A stretch of 64,000 nucleotides of DNA from an uncultured Bacteroides sp. (lineage in GTDB: Bacteria > Bacteroidota > Bacteroidia > Bacteroidales > Bacteroidaceae), in contig CASFGA010000008.1 of NCBI GenBank assembly GCA_949294185.1, positions 62,001 to 126,000 of the forward strand, written 5' to 3'. Below, one piece after another: positions 25,784-35,928 of this stretch. Within the stretch, counting starts at the first letter, position 1. Every line of letters begins with the position of its first letter. A program made the translations under genes and the position numbers. Below the pieces are notes generated by a model. It saw only the letters and a list, made by a program, of their open reading frames with translations. It had not been told where the DNA came from and made no database searches.

Positions 25784-28651
25784 ATGAAACATAAATATAT
25801 AAGATTCATTTTGCCGGCACTCATGACGGGGCTTTTGCCGAGTTATGTAGGTGCACAATCGGTTGCGGAAAATGAGACAGATTCATTGAATGCCGCAGAC
25901 CCTTTGGTACAGGTGGCTTTCCGCAAAGTGGCTCAAAGCGATTTGTTGGGAGGAGTATCTGTGGTCAACATGGCAGAGGCGATAAAGAAGGACTATAATA
26001 CCGATTTGAACAGTCTGGATAATATGGAAGGTTATATCGGTGGTTGGAACGGCAACTCTTTATGGGGAATGGACGGTGACAATGCCGGTTATCTGGTGCT
26101 GATTGACGGAGTTCCCCGTGCTGCCAACAATGTTTCCCCTTCGGAAATCGAACAGATTACTTTCTTGAAGAGTGCTGCGGCTGTCGTGCTTTATGGTAGC
26201 CGTGCCGCTAAAGGAGCTATCTATATTACAACCAAGCGCGGTAAGATTCAGGATAAGCTGCAGGTTGATGTACGGGCCAATACGGGATTTTATGTACCCA
26301 AGAGTTATCCGAAATATTTAGGTTCGGCTGAGTATATGTCTTTGTATAACGAGGCTCTTCAGAATGACGGCTTGGATCCTTTGTATAGCAGTGCCGATAT
26401 TTATAACTATGCTTCGGGAACCAATCCTTACCGTTATCCGAGTCTGGACTATTATTCTTCCGATTATTTGAAGAAGGCTTACAATCGGAGCGATGTGACA
26501 GCCGAGTTCTCCGGTGGAAACAGACGCGCCCGTTTCTATTCGAATATCGGCTATTACCGGGAGGGCAGTCTCTTCGATTTCGGTGAAGTGAAGGATAACT
26601 ATACCAGTCGTTTGAGCATTCGTGGTAATGTGGATTTGACCATCAATGACGATATCTCCGCTTATGCTCATGCCAATGCCACTTTCTATGATTCACGGTC
26701 GGGAAGAAGTACGCATGCTGACGGAAACGATTATTGGAGTGAAGCCTCTACCATGCGTCCGAATCGTTTTTCTCCGTTGATTCCGGTAAGTTATATAGAT
26801 CCGAATGCCACAGCTGCTTTAGATTTGATGGGTATTAACAACAATATATTCGAAGGCGGTTTCCTGAATGGTACGCAGCAGGATTTGCGCAATATTTTTG
26901 CCGACTATTATGCTGCCGGATATACGAAGTTTACGAGTCGTCAGTTCCAGTTTGATACGGGAATTGATTTCAAGTTGGACAAGCTGTTGAAGGGGCTTTC
27001 TTTCCATTTCCAGTTTGCTGTCGATTATGCGACTACGTATAACACTTCCTACAACTATTCTTATGCGGTATATACTCCTACTTGGTCAAATTATAATGGT
27101 GTGGATGCCATTACCGGTTTGGTAAAGGAAGGAAATGACAAACGGAGCGGTTCGCAGAATATTAGCGGAAGTACCGACAATCAGACGATTGCCATGTCGG
27201 CTCATTTCGATTATAACACGACCATTGACAATGACCATAATTTGTCGGCCATGTTGATTGCCAACGGTTTCCAGCAAACAAATTCTGGAACTTATCATCG
27301 CACCAGTAATGCTAATTTGGGCATTCAGTTAGGCTATAACTATCGCGGAAAGTATTTTGCTGATTTCAGTGGTGCAGCTGTCCATTCCGCCAAGTTGGCA
27401 GAAGGACACCGCAATGCTTTTTCTCCTTCCTTGACTCTGGGATGGAAATTGGCAAAAGAAGACTTCCTGGCCGATTCTCCGGTAGTCGATGATTTGACTC
27501 TCGGTGTATCTGGCAGCATTCTGAATCAGGATATAGACATCACAAGTTATTACCTGTATATGGGAACTTATGATGCCACATCCGGCGGATGGTTTGCTTG
27601 GCGTGACGGTTATGGTGGAAACACGACACCTTCCAAGCGCGGAACGAACGAAGATTTGGGCTTTATCAAACGTAAGGAATTGTCCGTTAATCTGCATACT
27701 TCCTTATGGAACCGATTGATTACGGCCGATGCAAACTTTTTTGTCAACAGTATGGAAGGGCTGCTGATTCAGCCGACTACCATTTATCCGATATATTTCT
27801 CTGCTTATTATCCGGAGAATTCGTTTGTTCCTTATATCAACTATAACAACAACAAGCGTATCGGTTTTGACTTTGCCGTTAACTTTAACAAGAAGGTGGG
27901 TGAAGCCGACCTTTCATTAGGCGTGACCGGCACTTACTATGATACAAAGGCCACCCAGCGAGATGAGAACTATGAAGATGCTTATCAGAATCGGGAAGGA
28001 AAACCGCTTGATGCCATTTGGGGACTGGAATGCGAAGGCTTCTTTGAAAGTGATGAAGAAGTGGCAAATTCTCCGACACAGTCTTTTGGAGGTACGGTTC
28101 GTAAGGGTGATCTGAAGTATAAGGATCAGAACAATGACGGTGTGATTGACAGCAAAGACGAAATCTGTTTGGGACGCGGCGGATGGTATGGTTCTCCGTT
28201 TACGTTGGGCATCAACTTTACTGCCAAGTGGAAAAACTTTACGCTCTTTGCACTCGGTACAGGAGGTTTCGGAGGCTATGGCATGAAGAGCTCTTCTTAT
28301 TATTGGGTATATGGCGAAGGAAAATATTCGGAAGTGGTGCGTGGGCGTTGGACGGAAGAAACTGCGGCAACGGCTACTTATCCCCGACTGACTACACAGA
28401 CCGGTAACAATAACTTCCGTAATTCTACTTTCTGGCTATACAAGGCCAACCGTTTCGATTTGGCAAGAGTGCAGCTTACGTATGATATCCCGAAAGATCT
28501 GCTGCGTAAGACTTTCTTGAAAGAAGCATCGGTATATATAAGCGGATCTAATCTGCTGACTATTGCTAAAGAACGCAAACTGATGGAGATGAATGTAGGT
28601 AGTGCTCCGCAGACTCGTTTCTATAATTTGGGTGTGAAGATTGCTTTCTAA
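25784..28651 (+). CDS. xusC: Second SusC-like TonB-dependent transporter (XusC-type), without the N-terminal regulatory-like domain
   Basis: This 955-residue protein has a signal peptide ending near VGAQS (about residue 25). A short acidic segment and then the plug domain follow (FLKSAAAVVLYGSRAAKGAIYITTKRG). The barrel ends with a terminal Phe. Unlike xusA it lacks the carboxypeptidase-regulatory-like domain between signal and plug, which explains most of the 106-residue length difference. It lies 37 bp after xusB and 14 bp before xusD. It presumably imports a different size or decoration class of xylo-oligosaccharide. Confidence 0.92.
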   Translation: MKHKYIRFILPALMTGLLPSYVGAQSVAENETDSLNAADPLVQVAFRKVAQSDLLGGVSVVNMAEAIKKDYNTDLNSLDNMEGYIGGWNGNSLWGMDGDNAGYLVLIDGVPRAANNVSPSEIEQITFLKSAAAVVLYGSRAAKGAIYITTKRGKIQDKLQVDVRANTGFYVPKSYPKYLGSAEYMSLYNEALQNDGLDPLYSSADIYNYASGTNPYRYPSLDYYSSDYLKKAYNRSDVTAEFSGGNRRARFYSNIGYYREGSLFDFGEVKDNYTSRLSIRGNVDLTINDDISAYAHANATFYDSRSGRSTHADGNDYWSEASTMRPNRFSPLIPVSYIDPNATAALDLMGINNNIFEGGFLNGTQQDLRNIFADYYAAGYTKFTSRQFQFDTGIDFKLDKLLKGLSFHFQFAVDYATTYNTSYNYSYAVYTPTWSNYNGVDAITGLVKEGNDKRSGSQNISGSTDNQTIAMSAHFDYNTTIDNDHNLSAMLIANGFQQTNSGTYHRTSNANLGIQLGYNYRGKYFADFSGAAVHSAKLAEGHRNAFSPSLTLGWKLAKEDFLADSPVVDDLTLGVSGSILNQDIDITSYYLYMGTYDATSGGWFAWRDGYGGNTTPSKRGTNEDLGFIKRKELSVNLHTSLWNRLITADANFFVNSMEGLLIQPTTIYPIYFSAYYPENSFVPYINYNNNKRIGFDFAVNFNKKVGEADLSLGVTGTYYDTKATQRDENYEDAYQNREGKPLDAIWGLECEGFFESDEEVANSPTQSFGGTVRKGDLKYKDQNNDGVIDSKDEICLGRGGWYGSPFTLGINFTAKWKNFTLFALGTGGFGGYGMKSSSYYWVYGEGKYSEVVRGRWTEETAATATYPRLTTQTGNNNFRNSTFWLYKANRFDLARVQLTYDIPKDLLRKTFLKEASVYISGSNLLTIAKERKLMEMNVGSAPQTRFYNLGVKIAF

Positions 28652-28665
28652 TCAACTAAAAGAAA

Positions 28666-30480
28666 ATGAATATGAAAAATATAATAAAGTTATTGGCTCT
28701 TCTCCCGTTGTTTACGGCTTGCGATGACTTGTTCGATCCTGCCATCGAGAACGTTCGGGATTTGAGTTCTATGCCTGATGACCCTGTGTATTCACATGGA
28801 GTCATGAGTAATGCGTATGTATTGTTGCAGGATTGTTACAGGTCGGCTCCGCTTAGCGATGTGGCCACCGACGATGCGGTTTCGAATGATAATTCCAACG
28901 CATGGCGCAGTATGGCTACCGGTTCCTGGACTGCACAAAATGATCCCGGAGAACGTTCTCAATGGAAGGTATGCTATAATGCCATTCAGTATCTGAATCT
29001 GTTCCTTGAAAATATGGATGGTGTGGAATGGGCACGTGATGAAGTTGTTCAGCAGTTGTTCAAGGATCGTTTGCAGGGAGAAGCCTATGGATTGCGTGCT
29101 GTGCACATGTGGTTTTTGTTAAGAGCCCATGGCGGATGGTCGGCAGACGGACAATTGCTGGGCGTTCCCATCAAGACGGCATCTGAAACACCGGAATCAG
29201 ATTTCACTCAACCTCGTGATACTTATCAGGATTGTGTGGACCAGATATTGGAGGACTGTCAGAAAGCCATTGAGCTGCTTCCTTTGGACTATAAGGATCA
29301 TACGATAGGCGAGATTCCTCAAAAATATCTGGACATAATGACCAATATAGCAGAAGATGATGCCAAAGTTTCGACTTATGACCGTGTGAATGGCACTGGA
29401 GCTACAGGACGTATTTCTGCCCGCATCGCGGAGGCGGTTCGTGCTCAGGTCACTCTTTTGGCAGCGAGTCCGGCATTCAGTGAAGGGACTACCGTGACAT
29501 GGGAAGATGCCGCCAACTATGCGGCTACCGTATTGGATCGTATCGGTGGGGTTTCCGGTATGGATGCAGACGGATATACATGGTTTGCCAATACGACTGA
29601 AATAACGAATCTTGCCAACGGTGCTGTACCCGCAGAGGTTATTTGGAGAAGTAATATGGAAACGAACCTTACATTGGAGACAGACAACTTCCCTCCGACT
29701 TTGTATGGTAACGGAAGAATCAATCCTACTCAGAACTTGGTGGATGCTTTCCCGATGGCAAACGGTTATCCGATTACGGATGCCGCCAACTCCGGCTATG
29801 ATCCGAATAATCCTTATGCAGACCGTGACCCGCGTTTGGCTGCCTATATTGTTTTCGATGGCAGTATGCAGGGAACTCCCGACACGCAGATTACTACCGG
29901 TTCTTATGGAACAAGCACGGATGCTTTGAACCGGGAATCCGGAAAATCCACCCGAACGGGATATTATTTACGCAAGCTGTTGCGTAAGGATTGTAATCCG
30001 AATCCTCAGTATAATACCAGCCAGAAGCATTATACTGCCCGTATCCGCTACACGGAAATCTTCTTGGCCTATGCGGAAGCTGCCAACGAAGCTTGGGGGC
30101 CGCAGGGCAAAGGTTCGCATTCCTACAGTGCCTATGATGTAATCAAGGCTATCCGCAGCCGGGCCGGTGTGGGTGCTGACAATGGTGACGCTTATCTGGA
30201 AAGCATCAAGAACGATAAAGACAAGATGCGTGAACTGATTCGCAATGAACGCCGTCTGGAACTTTGCTTTGAGAATGTTCGTTTCTATGACTTGCGCCGT
30301 TGGAAGGCCGATCTGACCGAAACTGCCCGAGGAGTGAATATTACCAAAGAACAGGATGGTTCGCTGAAGTATACTACGATAGATGTGGAAAATAGAGATT
30401 ATCAGCCTTATATGAACTATGGACCGATTCCTTACAGCGAGGTGCTGAACTTCGGTTTCGTACAGAATCAGGGATGGTAA
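28666..30480 (+). CDS. xusD: Second SusD-like glycan-binding lipoprotein (XusD-type)
   Basis: This 604-residue SusD family lipoprotein has lipobox FTAC (Cys19 from the first Met; MKNIIK two codons in is an alternative start). Family landmarks are AYGLRAVHMWFLLRAHGG near residue 150 and the C-terminal RNERRLELCFENVRFYDLRRW, ending in a QGW C-terminus. It pairs with the SusC just upstream, 14 bp away. Confidence 0.93.
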   Translation: MNMKNIIKLLALLPLFTACDDLFDPAIENVRDLSSMPDDPVYSHGVMSNAYVLLQDCYRSAPLSDVATDDAVSNDNSNAWRSMATGSWTAQNDPGERSQWKVCYNAIQYLNLFLENMDGVEWARDEVVQQLFKDRLQGEAYGLRAVHMWFLLRAHGGWSADGQLLGVPIKTASETPESDFTQPRDTYQDCVDQILEDCQKAIELLPLDYKDHTIGEIPQKYLDIMTNIAEDDAKVSTYDRVNGTGATGRISARIAEAVRAQVTLLAASPAFSEGTTVTWEDAANYAATVLDRIGGVSGMDADGYTWFANTTEITNLANGAVPAEVIWRSNMETNLTLETDNFPPTLYGNGRINPTQNLVDAFPMANGYPITDAANSGYDPNNPYADRDPRLAAYIVFDGSMQGTPDTQITTGSYGTSTDALNRESGKSTRTGYYLRKLLRKDCNPNPQYNTSQKHYTARIRYTEIFLAYAEAANEAWGPQGKGSHSYSAYDVIKAIRSRAGVGADNGDAYLESIKNDKDKMRELIRNERRLELCFENVRFYDLRRWKADLTETARGVNITKEQDGSLKYTTIDVENRDYQPYMNYGPIPYSEVLNFGFVQNQGW

Positions 30481-30513
30481 TTCGTGTATAATTCATGATA
30501 AAATGATTAAGAT

Positions 30514-31548
30514 ATGAGAAAAGCAAATTTACTTTCTATACTTGTGGCAGGAATTTCTGTAGTAGGAGTTTCTTCTTGTAAGAACGGAGATGCAGACTTT
30601 CCCAATTATGACAACTCTGCCGTTTATTTTGCTTATCAGACTCCGGTGCGGACTCTGGTAATGGGAGAGGACACGTATCCTACAGAGCTTGACAATGAAC
30701 ATAAATGTAAGATTTATGCTACGATGGGTGGAGCCTATGGCGGAAGCGGATCTACAGTAATCGACATTATGGTAGACGAGTCGCTTTGTGAGAACCTTTA
30801 TTTTGAAGACGGGGTGACTCCGGTAAAGGCTATGCCTTCCAACTATTATACGTTGGCTTCGGAGCAGATTACGCTGAACGAGAACAATAATCTGATGGGA
30901 GGTGTGGAAGTGCAGTTTACGAACGACTTCTTCAATGATGAGGCTTCACTGACCAATTCGTATGTAATTCCGATTCGCATGACGGATGTGGTGAATGCGG
31001 ATTCTATCCTGCTCGGAATTCCTAAGGAAGACAATGTGTCATGGACTAATTCGACCATGTGGGATACGGCTCCCAAGAATTATGTGCTGTATTGCGTGAA
31101 GTATATCAACAAGTGGGATGCGGAATATCTCCGTCGTGGAATCGATCAGGTGACGGAAGGCGGGACTACCGTTGCGAATGTGCGTCACGAGGAATATGTG
31201 GAAGACGATGAGATATGCAGCGTCTCTACAAAGAATCTGAATACGGCTGTATTCCCGGTTTCGACTACGGTAGGAACCAATACGCTTACCTGCGATTTGA
31301 TTCTGAGTTTCAACGACAAGGATGAATGTACCATTACTTCCGGCACGGATGCTTATGCGGCAAGCGGAACGGGCAAGTTTGTGTCAAAAGGCGAAAAGGC
31401 CAGTTGGGGAAACAAAGACCGTGACGCTCTGTATCTGGAATACAACATTGATTTCGGCGTAAAGCAGTATCAGACAAAGGATACACTGGTGGTGCAGACC
31501 CGTGGCGTATCGTTTGAAACATTCTCGCCGGTGTATAAAGAGAACTAA
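30514..31548 (+). CDS. xusE: Surface lipoprotein with DUF1735/DUF4361-type domains (XusE-type)
   Basis: This 344-residue lipoprotein has lipobox VSSC (Cys22). The first half (about residues 30-175) fits the Ig-like DUF1735 domain, including the segment YYTLASEQITL and a C-terminal strand IPIRMTDV. The second half (about 185-344), starting near KNYVLYCVKYINKW, resembles DUF4361. In xylan loci this position holds XusE, a surface protein thought to help bind glycan. It lies 33 bp after xusD and 9 bp before the xylanase. No catalytic motif is present. Confidence 0.8.
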   Translation: MRKANLLSILVAGISVVGVSSCKNGDADFPNYDNSAVYFAYQTPVRTLVMGEDTYPTELDNEHKCKIYATMGGAYGGSGSTVIDIMVDESLCENLYFEDGVTPVKAMPSNYYTLASEQITLNENNNLMGGVEVQFTNDFFNDEASLTNSYVIPIRMTDVVNADSILLGIPKEDNVSWTNSTMWDTAPKNYVLYCVKYINKWDAEYLRRGIDQVTEGGTTVANVRHEEYVEDDEICSVSTKNLNTAVFPVSTTVGTNTLTCDLILSFNDKDECTITSGTDAYAASGTGKFVSKGEKASWGNKDRDALYLEYNIDFGVKQYQTKDTLVVQTRGVSFETFSPVYKEN

Positions 31549-31557
31549 TATTTTTAA

Positions 31558-33855
31558 ATGAAAACGACTATGAGACATTATAATAGATTGTTACTGGGAG
31601 CGTTTGCGGTAGGTGCTTTGGCTGCGTGTACAGACGAGAGCATGTTGCCGTACGAAGGGGGCACAATGCCTGAAAACCTTGCTCAGTTGGTATATTTGAA
31701 CAATTATGATGCATTGAAGAACTATGTGAACCGTGCCAATCCCGACTTTAAGTTGGGATTGGCTCTCGGAGCCAACGACTTTACAAAGGGAGAGCTGGTG
31801 CATAGCCTGGCCGTTTCCAATTTTGATGAAATGACGGCGGGCAATGAAATGAAGTATTCTTCCGTTGTAGGGACTGACGGTTCGATGGACTTCACTACCG
31901 TAACCGATTTTGTGCAGGCGGCAAAGGAAGCTGGCATGACGGTTTACGGGCATACACTCTGTTGGCATTCGCAGCAGACCCTGGCTTATCTGAACGGGCT
32001 GATTGCGCCGACTGTCATTCCCGGCGAGGATAGCAATGGGGGGCTGTGTCTGCTTTTGAAGAATTCTTCTGCTAAAGCCAATATTTATGATGCTCAGACT
32101 TGGTATCAGCTTGCAGCTCCGTTGACACAGGGAACTACCTATACCTTGAAGTTTGTGGCGCGTGCGTCGGAAGCTTATCATCCGGAGATTTATTTGCAGT
32201 CTTCTTTGGGAGGCGCGCAGCAATACCCCGGTGGAATAGATATCAGCGAAATGTGGGAAGAAAAGACATTTACTTTTACACCTTCGGATGGATTGGTGGA
32301 TAAGATTGCCTTTAATTTCGGAACGGCAGCTGTGAACATCTGGATTGACAATATTTCGCTTACAGCTGATGGATCGACTGAAAACCTGATAGCTAATAGC
32401 GATTTTGAAGATGGAACGATTACCGGATGGACGGGCTGGTCACCAGGTGCATTCGAGTCTATTTCCGGACAGGATGAAGGATATGCCGTTGGTGGCGGAG
32501 CTTATGATGAAAGTGTAATTACCAATTCCGATTTTGAAACCGGCATATCCGGTTGGGGAGGATGGGGTGGCTCTGCTACCCGTAATCAGTCTGCTCAGGG
32601 AGGCGGTTACAACAGTGATTATTCCTTTGAGATTGTAAATCCTGCTGCGGCTACCAATCCGTGGGATATTCAGGTAGCTTGGGATTTTGCTGCTCCTCTT
32701 GTTCCTGGCGGTACATATCGTTTGTCGATGATGGTAAAGGGAAGCGTTGACGGAAGTATCGGAGCCGGTTTCCAACGAAAGTCTGACTATGCGGGAGCAG
32801 GTGATTTTCCGGCAATTCCTGTTACGACAGAATGGACGGAATATAGCGCAGAAATTTCAGTTTCCGGCGGTGGGGCAGACAATGCAGACCGTTTCTTGTT
32901 TAATATAGGTACTTATGCCGGTACGATTAACATCGATGACATTACTATTTGCTACTTCAATCCGAATGCAGGCGGACAGACCATCGAAATGCCTGCCGAA
33001 GAGAAGAAGGCTGTGCTTACCAATGCTTTGGAGACCTGGATTGCGGGTATGATGAATGCTTGTAAGGAAAATCCGAGTGCAGGCGAAGGTGAAGATGCCG
33101 GTGCCACACTGGTCAAGGCATGGGATGCCGTAAACGAACCGATGTCTGACGGCAATACATCGCAGCTTAAATCCGCCGCAACCGAGAGTGCCGAAAGTGC
33201 CTCCCAGAGTTTCTATTGGCAGGATTATCTTGGCAAGGACTATGCCCGTCAGGTGGTTAAGTTTGCCCGCCAGTATGGAGGCGACGATTTGAAGCTGTTC
33301 ATCAACGACTATAATCTGGAGGCAGCCTATAACAACAATGCCAAGTGTCAGGGATTGATTGATATGGTTAAGTATTGGGAATCTGACGGTGTGACAAAGA
33401 TTGACGGTATCGGAACTCAGATGCACGTGTCTTATTCCATGAATCCCGCTACGCAGCAGAAGAATGAAGAGTGCGTGGAGCGTATGTTCCAGTTGCTGGC
33501 CGCATCGGGCAAGCTCATCAAGATTTCTGAACTTGACATGGGTATTCAGGATGAAAACGGAACGGCTATTCTGACGGAAGATGTGACTTTAGAGCAGCAG
33601 AAGCTGATGGCCGGCTATTATACGTTCATCATTCAGAAATACTTCGAACTGATTCCGGCTGCTCAGCAATATGGCATTACGCAGTGGAGTGCGACAGACA
33701 GTCCGGCTGGTTCCGGATGGCGTGCCGGTGAGCCTATCGGTCTGTGGGATGCTAACTATAACCGCAAGCCTACCTACGCAGGCTTTGCCAACGGACTGGC
33801 GGGAGAAGTGATTGACGCTGAGTCGACGGCAGGCAGCACTCAAACGGCTGAATGA
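31558..33855 (+). CDS. xyn10A: GH10 endo-1,4-beta-xylanase with CBM inserted in the catalytic domain
   Basis: This 765-residue lipoprotein has lipobox LAAC (Cys24; Cys20 if the second Met, 31570, is used), so it is probably on the cell surface. The GH10 domain starts near residue 45, with GHTLCWHSQ near 130, but is interrupted at about residue 152. An insert of roughly 315 residues follows, with two beta-rich modules resembling CBM4_9/CBM22. Each has an NSDFE...GW strand start and an IDNISL/IDDITI end. The barrel resumes near 470 with acid/base E527 in VNEPMSDG and nucleophile E658 in ISELDMG. It cuts xylan backbones outside the cell, feeding the two SusC/D systems. It is the last gene of the locus. 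Confidence 0.94.
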   Translation: MKTTMRHYNRLLLGAFAVGALAACTDESMLPYEGGTMPENLAQLVYLNNYDALKNYVNRANPDFKLGLALGANDFTKGELVHSLAVSNFDEMTAGNEMKYSSVVGTDGSMDFTTVTDFVQAAKEAGMTVYGHTLCWHSQQTLAYLNGLIAPTVIPGEDSNGGLCLLLKNSSAKANIYDAQTWYQLAAPLTQGTTYTLKFVARASEAYHPEIYLQSSLGGAQQYPGGIDISEMWEEKTFTFTPSDGLVDKIAFNFGTAAVNIWIDNISLTADGSTENLIANSDFEDGTITGWTGWSPGAFESISGQDEGYAVGGGAYDESVITNSDFETGISGWGGWGGSATRNQSAQGGGYNSDYSFEIVNPAAATNPWDIQVAWDFAAPLVPGGTYRLSMMVKGSVDGSIGAGFQRKSDYAGAGDFPAIPVTTEWTEYSAEISVSGGGADNADRFLFNIGTYAGTINIDDITICYFNPNAGGQTIEMPAEEKKAVLTNALETWIAGMMNACKENPSAGEGEDAGATLVKAWDAVNEPMSDGNTSQLKSAATESAESASQSFYWQDYLGKDYARQVVKFARQYGGDDLKLFINDYNLEAAYNNNAKCQGLIDMVKYWESDGVTKIDGIGTQMHVSYSMNPATQQKNEECVERMFQLLAASGKLIKISELDMGIQDENGTAILTEDVTLEQQKLMAGYYTFIIQKYFELIPAAQQYGITQWSATDSPAGSGWRAGEPIGLWDANYNRKPTYAGFANGLAGEVIDAESTAGSTQTAE

Positions 33856-33923
33856 ATCTGACAATAAAATAATCATCCTGGTTAAAACAAAGTTTGCTTT
33901 TCATAATATGGGAGGATGATGAA

Positions 33924-33978
33924 GGTGACGGAGAAAAACAGGGTATGTGAATATCCTGCATTCTCCGTCACCAATTTT
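33924..33978. terminator. Terminator between the xylanase and maf genes
   Basis: GGTGACGGAGAA (33924-33935) pairs perfectly with TTCTCCGTCACC (33961-33972). An inner CAGG/CCTG pair adds to it and AATTTTTTTT follows on the plus strand. It ends the xylan operon and sits at the 3' end of the convergent maf operon. Confidence 0.88.
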
Positions 33979-33992
33979 TTTTGCAGTGTTTC

Positions 33993-34577
33993 TTACAGGC
34001 GCTTCAGCTCCTGATACAGCCGCTGTATCGGCAGTCCCATGACATTGAAGTAAGAACCGTTGAGAGCCGATGCGCCGATAAACCCGAACCACTCCTGGAT
34101 GCCGTAGGCACCGGCCTTGTCCAAAGGGCGGTAGGTCGTTACATAAAAGTCGATTTCCTCGTCGGTAAGCGTATCGAAGGTCACTTCTGTCACGGCGGCG
34201 AAGGTGCGCTGAAATTCGTGCGTAGTGATGCATACCCCCGTAATGACCTGATGCGCGCGGCCTGACAGCTGATGCAGCATGCGGCGGGCATCATCAGCGT
34301 CATGCGGCTTGCCCAACACTTTCCCGTCTACATACACGATTGTGTCGGCAGTGATAATCAGTTCGTCTTTTTCCATAGAGGGGCGGTAGGCGTCCGCCTT
34401 TTCGCGGGCGATGTAGACCGGTATTTCTTCTCCTTTCAGTGTGTCCGGATAGGTTTCGTCGATGCCGGGCAAAAGTTTTACTTCATAGTCGATACCCAGT
34501 CCGGCAAGCAGTTCGCGGCGGCGGGGAGAGTTGGAAGCCAGTCTGACTTTATACTTCTTCAGGTTTTCAAGAATCAT
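33993..34577 (-). CDS. maf: Maf-like nucleotide pyrophosphatase
   Basis: This 194-residue protein has the Maf signature LASNSPRRRELL near the N-terminus. Later conserved residues are AREKADAY, ITADTIV and the YGIQEWFG segment, all expected of the dTTP/UTP pyrophosphatase subgroup. Maf removes non-canonical or excess pyrimidine nucleotides and has been linked to septum control. It lies 28 bp downstream of the kdsC-like gene in a four-gene minus-strand operon. Confidence 0.94.
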   Translation of the reverse strand: MILENLKKYKVRLASNSPRRRELLAGLGIDYEVKLLPGIDETYPDTLKGEEIPVYIAREKADAYRPSMEKDELIITADTIVYVDGKVLGKPHDADDARRMLHQLSGRAHQVITGVCITTHEFQRTFAAVTEVTFDTLTDEEIDFYVTTYRPLDKAGAYGIQEWFGFIGASALNGSYFNVMGLPIQRLYQELKRL

Positions 34578-34605
34578 CGTAGTTTATGTTAAGGTTGAAA
34601 AATCG

Positions 34606-35124
34606 TTACCATCCGAATGCTTCGGCGTGCGACATCCATTTGTCTTGTGCGCGGAGCACCTGCTCTATCACGTCGCGTCCGCATCCGTATCCGCCTTTCC
34701 GGTGGGAGATGTATTTGCAGATAGCCTTGATTTCGGGTGCGGCATCGGCCGGACAGCAGGGCAGGCCCACGAGCTGGAGCACTTCATAGTCGGGAATGTC
34801 GTCGCCCATATAGAGCACTTCTTCCGGCTTCAGGCCGTATTTTTCCATCAGCAGGCCATATTCCTTGGTCTTTATGGCTGCACCCATGAAGATGTCCTTC
34901 ACTCCGAGGCTTTCATAGCGCCGTCGCACCGCTTCCGTGCGTCCGCCTGTGATGATGGCTATATGAAGTCCGCATTTTACGGCAAGTTGGATGGCATATC
35001 CGTCTTTGATGTTGACCGACCGCATAGGCTCGCCGTCGGGATGCGTATAGATTGTTTCTGCGCTCAATACGCCGTCCACATCAAAAAACAAGGCTTTTAT
35101 TCGGGTTAAATCGTAGTCTATCAT
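34606..35124 (-). CDS. kdsC: KdsC-like HAD phosphatase (3-deoxy-D-manno-octulosonate 8-phosphate phosphatase)
   Basis: This 172-residue protein belongs to HAD subfamily C0. It carries catalytic DxD in FFDVDGVL (motif I), IITGG (motif II), Lys in AIKTKEYG and GDDIPD (motif IV). The short, cap-less architecture and C-terminal [14 protein letters not shown] fit KdsC, which makes KDO for lipid A/LPS core. Closely related YrbI-type sugar phosphatases look the same, so exact substrate is inferred. It sits 9 bp downstream of the DUF2520 gene. Confidence 0.88.
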   Translation of the reverse strand: MIDYDLTRIKALFFDVDGVLSAETIYTHPDGEPMRSVNIKDGYAIQLAVKCGLHIAIITGGRTEAVRRRYESLGVKDIFMGAAIKTKEYGLLMEKYGLKPEEVLYMGDDIPDYEVLQLVGLPCCPADAAPEIKAICKYISHRKGGYGCGRDVIEQVLRAQDKWMSHAEAFGW

Positions 35125-35133
35125 ATTTGGCTG

Positions 35134-35922
35134 TTATTTGGTTGTTGAATGATGGATGCTCTTGCTTATGAGTTCGTATATCCGCGCCAGTTCCGGTTCG
35201 TCGGAAAGCATCTGCAGGTGGCGGTTGATGACATTTTCGTCATACCGGCATGCCGGCCCTGTCTGGGCTTCCGCGGGAGAGAGATGGTGCACTTTGCGTG
35301 CTGTCTCGTCGATAAGCGGCAGCATGGCCTCGAAGGGAAGGCCGTGAGAACTGAGCAGATGCTCGCAGATGGCATACATGTGGTTGGTAAAGTTGCAGGC
35401 AAACACTGCGGCGATGTGGAGATAACGGCGCTGTTCCGAGGATGCTTCGTGGATGTTGCCGCTGATGCGTCCGGCCAGTTCCTTCAGCAGGTCGGCATCG
35501 GAAGCGTTGTTTGCTTCGATAAAGAAAGGGATGCCCGAGAAGTCCACAGGGCGCCGCTTGCTGAATGTCTGCATCGGATACATCACTCCATGGCGTGAGG
35601 CTTGGCCTTCCCATATATCCATCGGCATGCTGCCCGCCGTATGGACGAAGAGAGACTGGGGGCTGCGGGCAGTTATCTGCGGGATGAGCTGCCCCAGTAC
35701 GGCATCCTTTACAGCGACGATGTACAGGTCGGCTCCGGAGATTATAGAGTCGGTTGAAGTGGTATACGGGCAGCCGATTTGTCCGGCCAGTTCGCGGGCG
35801 GAATCTTCTGTGCGGCTGAATATCTGGCAGACAAGGCAGCCGCACCGTGTGAATGCCTGGGCCAGATGGGTTGCCACGTTTCCGGCTCCGATGAAGACGA
35901 TGGAATGGAGTGTTTGTTTCAT
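35134..35922 (-). CDS. Rossmann-fold and DUF2520 domain protein (predicted oxidoreductase)
   Basis: This 262-residue protein has an N-terminal NAD(P)-binding Rossmann fold (VFIGAGNVATHLAQAF, residues 9-24) like that of NADP-dependent F420 or pyrroline-5-carboxylate reductases. A C-terminal all-helical DUF2520 domain follows (about 135-255). The reaction is not known. The gene is second in the minus-strand operon, overlapping nothing and spaced 6 bp from the membrane protein gene upstream. Its neighbours (KdsC-like and Maf) do not define a common pathway. Confidence 0.85.
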   Translation of the reverse strand: MKQTLHSIVFIGAGNVATHLAQAFTRCGCLVCQIFSRTEDSARELAGQIGCPYTTSTDSIISGADLYIVAVKDAVLGQLIPQITARSPQSLFVHTAGSMPMDIWEGQASRHGVMYPMQTFSKRRPVDFSGIPFFIEANNASDADLLKELAGRISGNIHEASSEQRRYLHIAAVFACNFTNHMYAICEHLLSSHGLPFEAMLPLIDETARKVHHLSPAEAQTGPACRYDENVINRHLQMLSDEPELARIYELISKSIHHSTTK

Positions 35923-35928
35923 GTGTGC

